Positions 5,828 through 8,642 of a DNA stretch of 8,642 nucleotides are shown here, in pieces. The notes under the pieces were generated by a model. The model saw only the letters and a list, made by a program, of their open reading frames with translations. It had not been told where the DNA came from and did no database searches. How positions within the stretch are numbered: the stretch's first letter is position 1; every line of letters begins with the position of its first letter. A program made the translations under genes and the position numbers. The stretch is from Betaproteobacteria bacterium (GTDB lineage: Bacteria > Pseudomonadota > Gammaproteobacteria > Burkholderiales > Burkholderiaceae_C): assembly GCA_025354965.1 (NCBI GenBank), contig JANXLW010000307.1, positions 1 to 8,642 of the forward strand. Reading direction: 5' to 3'.

Positions 5828-6700
5828 CTATGACCTGGCGACCGGACGCGCCGGGTCGCTGCACCACTCGCTCCAGCTGCCGGCATACAAGGCGGTTCGG
5901 CCCAAACCCGCAATCTCCATGGCAACGATGTTGGGCACGGCGCTGACGCCACTGCCGCAGTGGTGTACCACGGTGGTGGGGTCGCGACCCTTCAGCAGCG
6001 CTTCAAACTCGGCTCTGAGCTGGTCGGCAGGCTTGAATTTGCCTTGCGCGTCCAGATTGAGATTGAACGGACGATTCAAAGCGCCGGGGATATGCCCGGC
6101 CACCGGGTCCAACGGTTCCACCTCGCCCCTGAAGCGGGGTACGCCGCGCGCGTCGATGATGTTTTGCTGAGGTCGACCCAATTGGTTGGCGATTGTTTCG
6201 GTGCTGACAAGCCTGGTTTTGGCCGCGTGTAGAGCGAAATTGGTAGCAGCTGTCGGCTTGCTGTGGTCCGCCGGCAGTGCGCTCTGCACGTCGCCACCGC
6301 TACTCAGCCATGCCTGCAGGCCACCGTCAAGTAGCGCCACCATTTCATGGCCCACCCATTTGAGCATCCACCACAGACGCCCGCAGTAATTGGCACCCTG
6401 GCGGTCGTATACCACGGCCTGCATGGTGTTGCTAAAGCCGACACTGCCAAGCCATGCCGCAAAGGCTTCACGCGATGGCAGCGGGTGACGGCCTCCGGAT
6501 GCTGGGTCACGCGCCATTTTGGGCGCGCTCAGGTGTTGGTCGAGGTCGGCGCGCACTGCGCCAGGGATGTGCGCTTGCTGGTATTGCAGGTTGCCTTCGT
6601 CGGGCTGCATCAGCTCAAAACTGCAGTCAAAAACCATGCAAGGCTGGCCGCTTGCCAGCAGCGCCTGCAGCTGGGGCGCAGAAATCAGGGTGGTGTACAT
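5828..6700 (-). CDS. sseA: 3-mercaptopyruvate sulfurtransferase (two-domain rhodanese family)
   Basis: The enzyme moves sulfur from 3-mercaptopyruvate to thiols or cyanide, forming pyruvate, in the cytoplasm. The 290 residues match the usual 280-290 for SseA. The N-terminal inactive rhodanese domain holds VFDCSFEL (about 23-30) and AHIPGAVRADLD (43-54); the C-terminal domain holds IDARGVPRFRGEVEP (about 182-196) and GHIPGALNRPF. The active loop is CGSGVSA at 248-254, with Cys248 catalytic. The CG-S-G-V pattern marks mercaptopyruvate rather than thiosulfate sulfurtransferases, which have a CRKG-type loop. The ATG at 6698-6700 is preferred: it has an AAAGGA site 10 bases upstream and starts right before the conserved TLISAPQLQALL. 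An ATG at 6784 would add 28 residues and overlap the transporter gene. It is the last gene of the minus-strand set, 43 bases after the transporter. Confidence 0.93.
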   Translation of the reverse strand: MYTTLISAPQLQALLASGQPCMVFDCSFELMQPDEGNLQYQQAHIPGAVRADLDQHLSAPKMARDPASGGRHPLPSREAFAAWLGSVGFSNTMQAVVYDRQGANYCGRLWWMLKWVGHEMVALLDGGLQAWLSSGGDVQSALPADHSKPTAATNFALHAAKTRLVSTETIANQLGRPQQNIIDARGVPRFRGEVEPLDPVAGHIPGALNRPFNLNLDAQGKFKPADQLRAEFEALLKGRDPTTVVHHCGSGVSAVPNIVAMEIAGLGRTALYAGSWSEWCSDPARPVARS

Positions 6701-6710
6701 AAAGCGGGAT

Positions 6711-6716
6711 TCCTTT
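6711..6716 (-). promoter_or_regulatory. Ribosome binding site of sseA
   Basis: Read on the minus strand, AAAGGA lies 10 bases before the ATG at 6698-6700. It favours this start over the upstream ATG at 6784. Confidence 0.55.
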
Positions 6717-6743
6717 GTGGATGGCGGATTTGAAGTTTCGTGC

Positions 6744-7631
6744 TCAGTGTTCTTCTGCTGGAGTATCAGGCACGGTACGTGCACGCAACGCGGTGGCTGC
6801 CAGGCCGCTCACCACAATCACGCACATGCCAGCCCAGCCGATCAGCGGGACTTGGTCGCCGAAAAGCAGCAAGCTGTAAAAAGCTGCAAACACAATACCC
6901 GAGTACTGAAGATTGGCCACCAACAATGTCGAGCCCCGGCTATAGGCACGCGTCATGCACCACTGGCCCAATGACGCCAAAACACCAATGGGCACCAGCC
7001 AGGCGGCCGCCTGCCAGCTCACCGCAGCCCAGGGCGTGAAGCCGGTGAATACCATGCCTGCGCCACCGGCAATAGCGGAGCCAACGGAAAAGTAAAACAC
7101 GGTGCGGCCCTCGGGCTCACCGACTTTGGACAATGCCATAACCTGCATGTAGGCCAGTGCCGCACCCATGCCGGAGAGCAGTCCAATCAGTCCGGCAAAA
7201 AGTTGGTGTTGGTCCAGCGTGGGCCGCAACATCATGACGACGCCGGCAAACCCAGCCAATACCGTGGCCATCAACGGTCCCTGACGTTCGGCATGACCGT
7301 ACATCACAGCCCCTCCCACAATGAAGGCCGCTACCCAGACACCGCTCATATAGTTCAGCGTCATGGCGGTGGCCAGTGGCAAATGCGCGATCGCATAAAA
7401 CCACGAACCGAGCGAAAGCACGCCAATGAAGGTGCGCCAGGCATGCATCATGGGAACCGGTGTGCGCAGCCTGGTACCGCGCGTGCGCAGCACCAGTCCC
7501 ATGAAAATGACGCTCACCACGCCGCGGTAAAACACCAACTCAAAGGTGCTGAAACTGGCCGACGAGACTTTTATGCCGACGGCCATCGTGGCGAAGAAAA
7601 ATGAACCCAGAATCATCCATAAAGCTTGCAT
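6744..7631 (-). CDS. DMT-superfamily transporter with two EamA domains
   Basis: This 295-residue protein has about ten hydrophobic helices in two homologous halves (about 1-133 and 143-280), the layout of EamA/RhaT-type drug/metabolite transporters in the inner membrane. Family features seen include the N-terminal LGSFFFATMAVGIK, the YRGVVS stretch after the first helix pair, MTLNYMSGVWVA near the end of half one, and ARAYS/LQYSGIVFAAFYSLLLFGD-like sequence in half two, where a short acidic residue follows the helix as is usual. Substrates in this family range from amino acids and purine metabolites to S-adenosylmethionine and cannot be told from sequence here. The ATG at 7629-7631 lies five bases after the stop of the Rieske oxygenase gene, without a good ribosome site, so translational coupling is likely. 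The C-terminus is short and hydrophilic. Confidence 0.9.
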   Translation of the reverse strand: MQALWMILGSFFFATMAVGIKVSSASFSTFELVFYRGVVSVIFMGLVLRTRGTRLRTPVPMMHAWRTFIGVLSLGSWFYAIAHLPLATAMTLNYMSGVWVAAFIVGGAVMYGHAERQGPLMATVLAGFAGVVMMLRPTLDQHQLFAGLIGLLSGMGAALAYMQVMALSKVGEPEGRTVFYFSVGSAIAGGAGMVFTGFTPWAAVSWQAAAWLVPIGVLASLGQWCMTRAYSRGSTLLVANLQYSGIVFAAFYSLLLFGDQVPLIGWAGMCVIVVSGLAATALRARTVPDTPAEEH

Positions 7632-7636
7632 CGGAG

Positions 7637-8642
7637 TCAGAGCTGGATTTGGCGGTTATACCAGTCATGAAAGTGCTGCATACCGTCTTCCATGGGGCTT
7701 TGGTAGGGTCCGACTTCGTTGTCCCCGCGTTGAAACAAGGCGCGACGACCGGCATCCATGCGTTCCCCGATTTCGTCGTCCTCCAGACACGTTTCCATGT
7801 AGGCCGCTTGCTGGGCCTCGACAAATTCACGCTCAAAAGCCTGAATTTCTTCCGGGTAATAGAACTCAACCATGTTCAGGGTTTGGCCTACGCCCATCGG
7901 GTAAAGCGTCGAGACGGTCAGCACATGCGGATACCACTCCACCATGATGTGCGGGTAGTAGGTCAGCCAAATGGCGCCATATTTGGCTGGCTCGCCCTTG
8001 CGGTAAGCATTCAATGCGTCCTGCCAGCGTTGATAAATCGGGCTGCCGGCCGGGCCACCCTGTGCCGCCAGGCCTACCGTTTGGACCGAATAGTTTTCCT
8101 TGAATTCCCAGCGCAGGTTGTCGCAAGTCACAAAGCCGCCCAGACCTGGGTGGAACGGGCCAACGTGGTAATCCTCCAGATAAACTTCGATAAAAGTCTT
8201 CCAGTTGTAGTTGCAGTGGTGCAATTCGACTTTGTCGAGCACAAAGCCGGTGAAGTCCAGATCAGCCTGCGTACCCAAACCTGTCAGATCGGCCTGAATG
8301 TCTCGACCATTGTCCTCAAAGAGCAACCCATTCCATTCGCGCAGCTTGTAATTGTTCAGGTTGAGGCAGGGGTGGCGCGCAAAGTGTGGCGCGCCGAGTA
8401 ATGTCCCGGCGGGCATTGGACCGGTGGCGCTGTAAGTCCAGCGGTGCAGTGGGCACACAATGTTGCCGCCAGCGGCACCCTGGTGAGCGGTGTTGACCGA
8501 GCCGCGCCCCTGCAACATGACCGCCTGACGATGTCGGCAGACGTTGGATATGAGCTCAATGCCGCTGGCAGTATGCACCAACGCGCGACCCTGTCCCTCC
8601 TGCATCAGGGTCGAATAGTCGCCAACGTTGGGCACACTCAAC
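7637..8642 (-). CDS. Rieske non-heme iron oxygenase, alpha-subunit type (N-terminus outside window)
   Basis: Rieske oxygenases use a [2Fe-2S] cluster and a mononuclear iron to hydroxylate or demethylate organic substrates with O2. The visible 334 residues start in-frame at the right edge; the first codon (TTG) is probably not the start, because family members carry roughly 50 more residues before VPNVGDY. The Rieske ligands are CRH (visible residues 35-37) and CPLH (63-66). The catalytic iron motif is NWKTFIEVYLEDYHVGPFH, with His159 and His164 and the bridging Asp157; the third ligand is probably an Asp in LEDDEIGERM (about 287-290). The C-terminus HFHDWYNRQI is typical. The two Rieske halves are 25 residues apart, wider than the common 15-17. 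The substrate is not predictable; choline, carnitine, aromatic and O-demethylating members share these motifs. An electron-donating reductase is not seen in the window. Confidence 0.92.
   Translation of the reverse strand, partial: LSVPNVGDYSTLMQEGQGRALVHTASGIELISNVCRHRQAVMLQGRGSVNTAHQGAAGGNIVCPLHRWTYSATGPMPAGTLLGAPHFARHPCLNLNNYKLREWNGLLFEDNGRDIQADLTGLGTQADLDFTGFVLDKVELHHCNYNWKTFIEVYLEDYHVGPFHPGLGGFVTCDNLRWEFKENYSVQTVGLAAQGGPAGSPIYQRWQDALNAYRKGEPAKYGAIWLTYYPHIMVEWYPHVLTVSTLYPMGVGQTLNMVEFYYPEEIQAFEREFVEAQQAAYMETCLEDDEIGERMDAGRRALFQRGDNEVGPYQSPMEDGMQHFHDWYNRQIQL

Noticed and set aside
7601..8401. A 266-codon plus-strand frame opposite the Rieske oxygenase gene
   Set aside because: The minus-strand frame has complete Rieske and iron-binding motifs; the opposite frame has none and is explained by the codon pattern.

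Overview
The window looks like a chromosomal segment of a betaproteobacterium, most likely Burkholderiales and perhaps close to Rhodoferax/Comamonadaceae. This rests on remembered resemblance of the CcmI C-terminal domain, the mercaptopyruvate sulfurtransferase and the Rieske oxygenase to proteins of that group; it was not tested by a search. There are no tRNA or rRNA genes, insertion sequences or CRISPR arrays, and coding density is high.

Plus strand, 1-5797: the 3' end of a multiheme c-type cytochrome gene (seven CxxCH sites visible) is followed by cytochrome c maturation (System I) genes ccmF, ccmH and ccmI, then by a membrane-anchored ferredoxin-flavoprotein. All five point the same way. 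The cytochrome is a substrate of the maturation machinery encoded next to it: CcmF/CcmH/CcmI carry out the final heme ligation to CxxCH sites in the periplasm. The flavoprotein has two iron-sulfur motifs and both FAD- and NAD(P)-binding motifs, so it could exchange electrons between NAD(P)H and a membrane redox chain. The set resembles loci for multiheme respiratory or extracellular electron transfer, which is an inference.

Three things on this strand are unusual. The thioredoxin-like gene ccmG, normally between ccmF and ccmH, is absent and only a 22-codon overlapping frame sits there. CcmI lacks its usual first membrane helix and is in the same reading frame as CcmH, one stop codon and six codons downstream. 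The flavoprotein has its FAD-domain C-terminal segment placed before the N-terminal Rossmann motif, which looks like a circular permutation, and its two ferredoxin motifs each lack the second cysteine.

Minus strand, 5828-8642: a tight, probably co-transcribed set reads leftward: a Rieske non-heme iron oxygenase (5' end outside the window), an EamA/DMT-family transporter five bases later, and a 3-mercaptopyruvate sulfurtransferase. This set converges on the flavoprotein gene with only 30 bases between stop codons and appears functionally separate. No intergenic stretch exceeds 300 bases; the longest (504-641) holds two small hairpins and the ccmF ribosome binding site.
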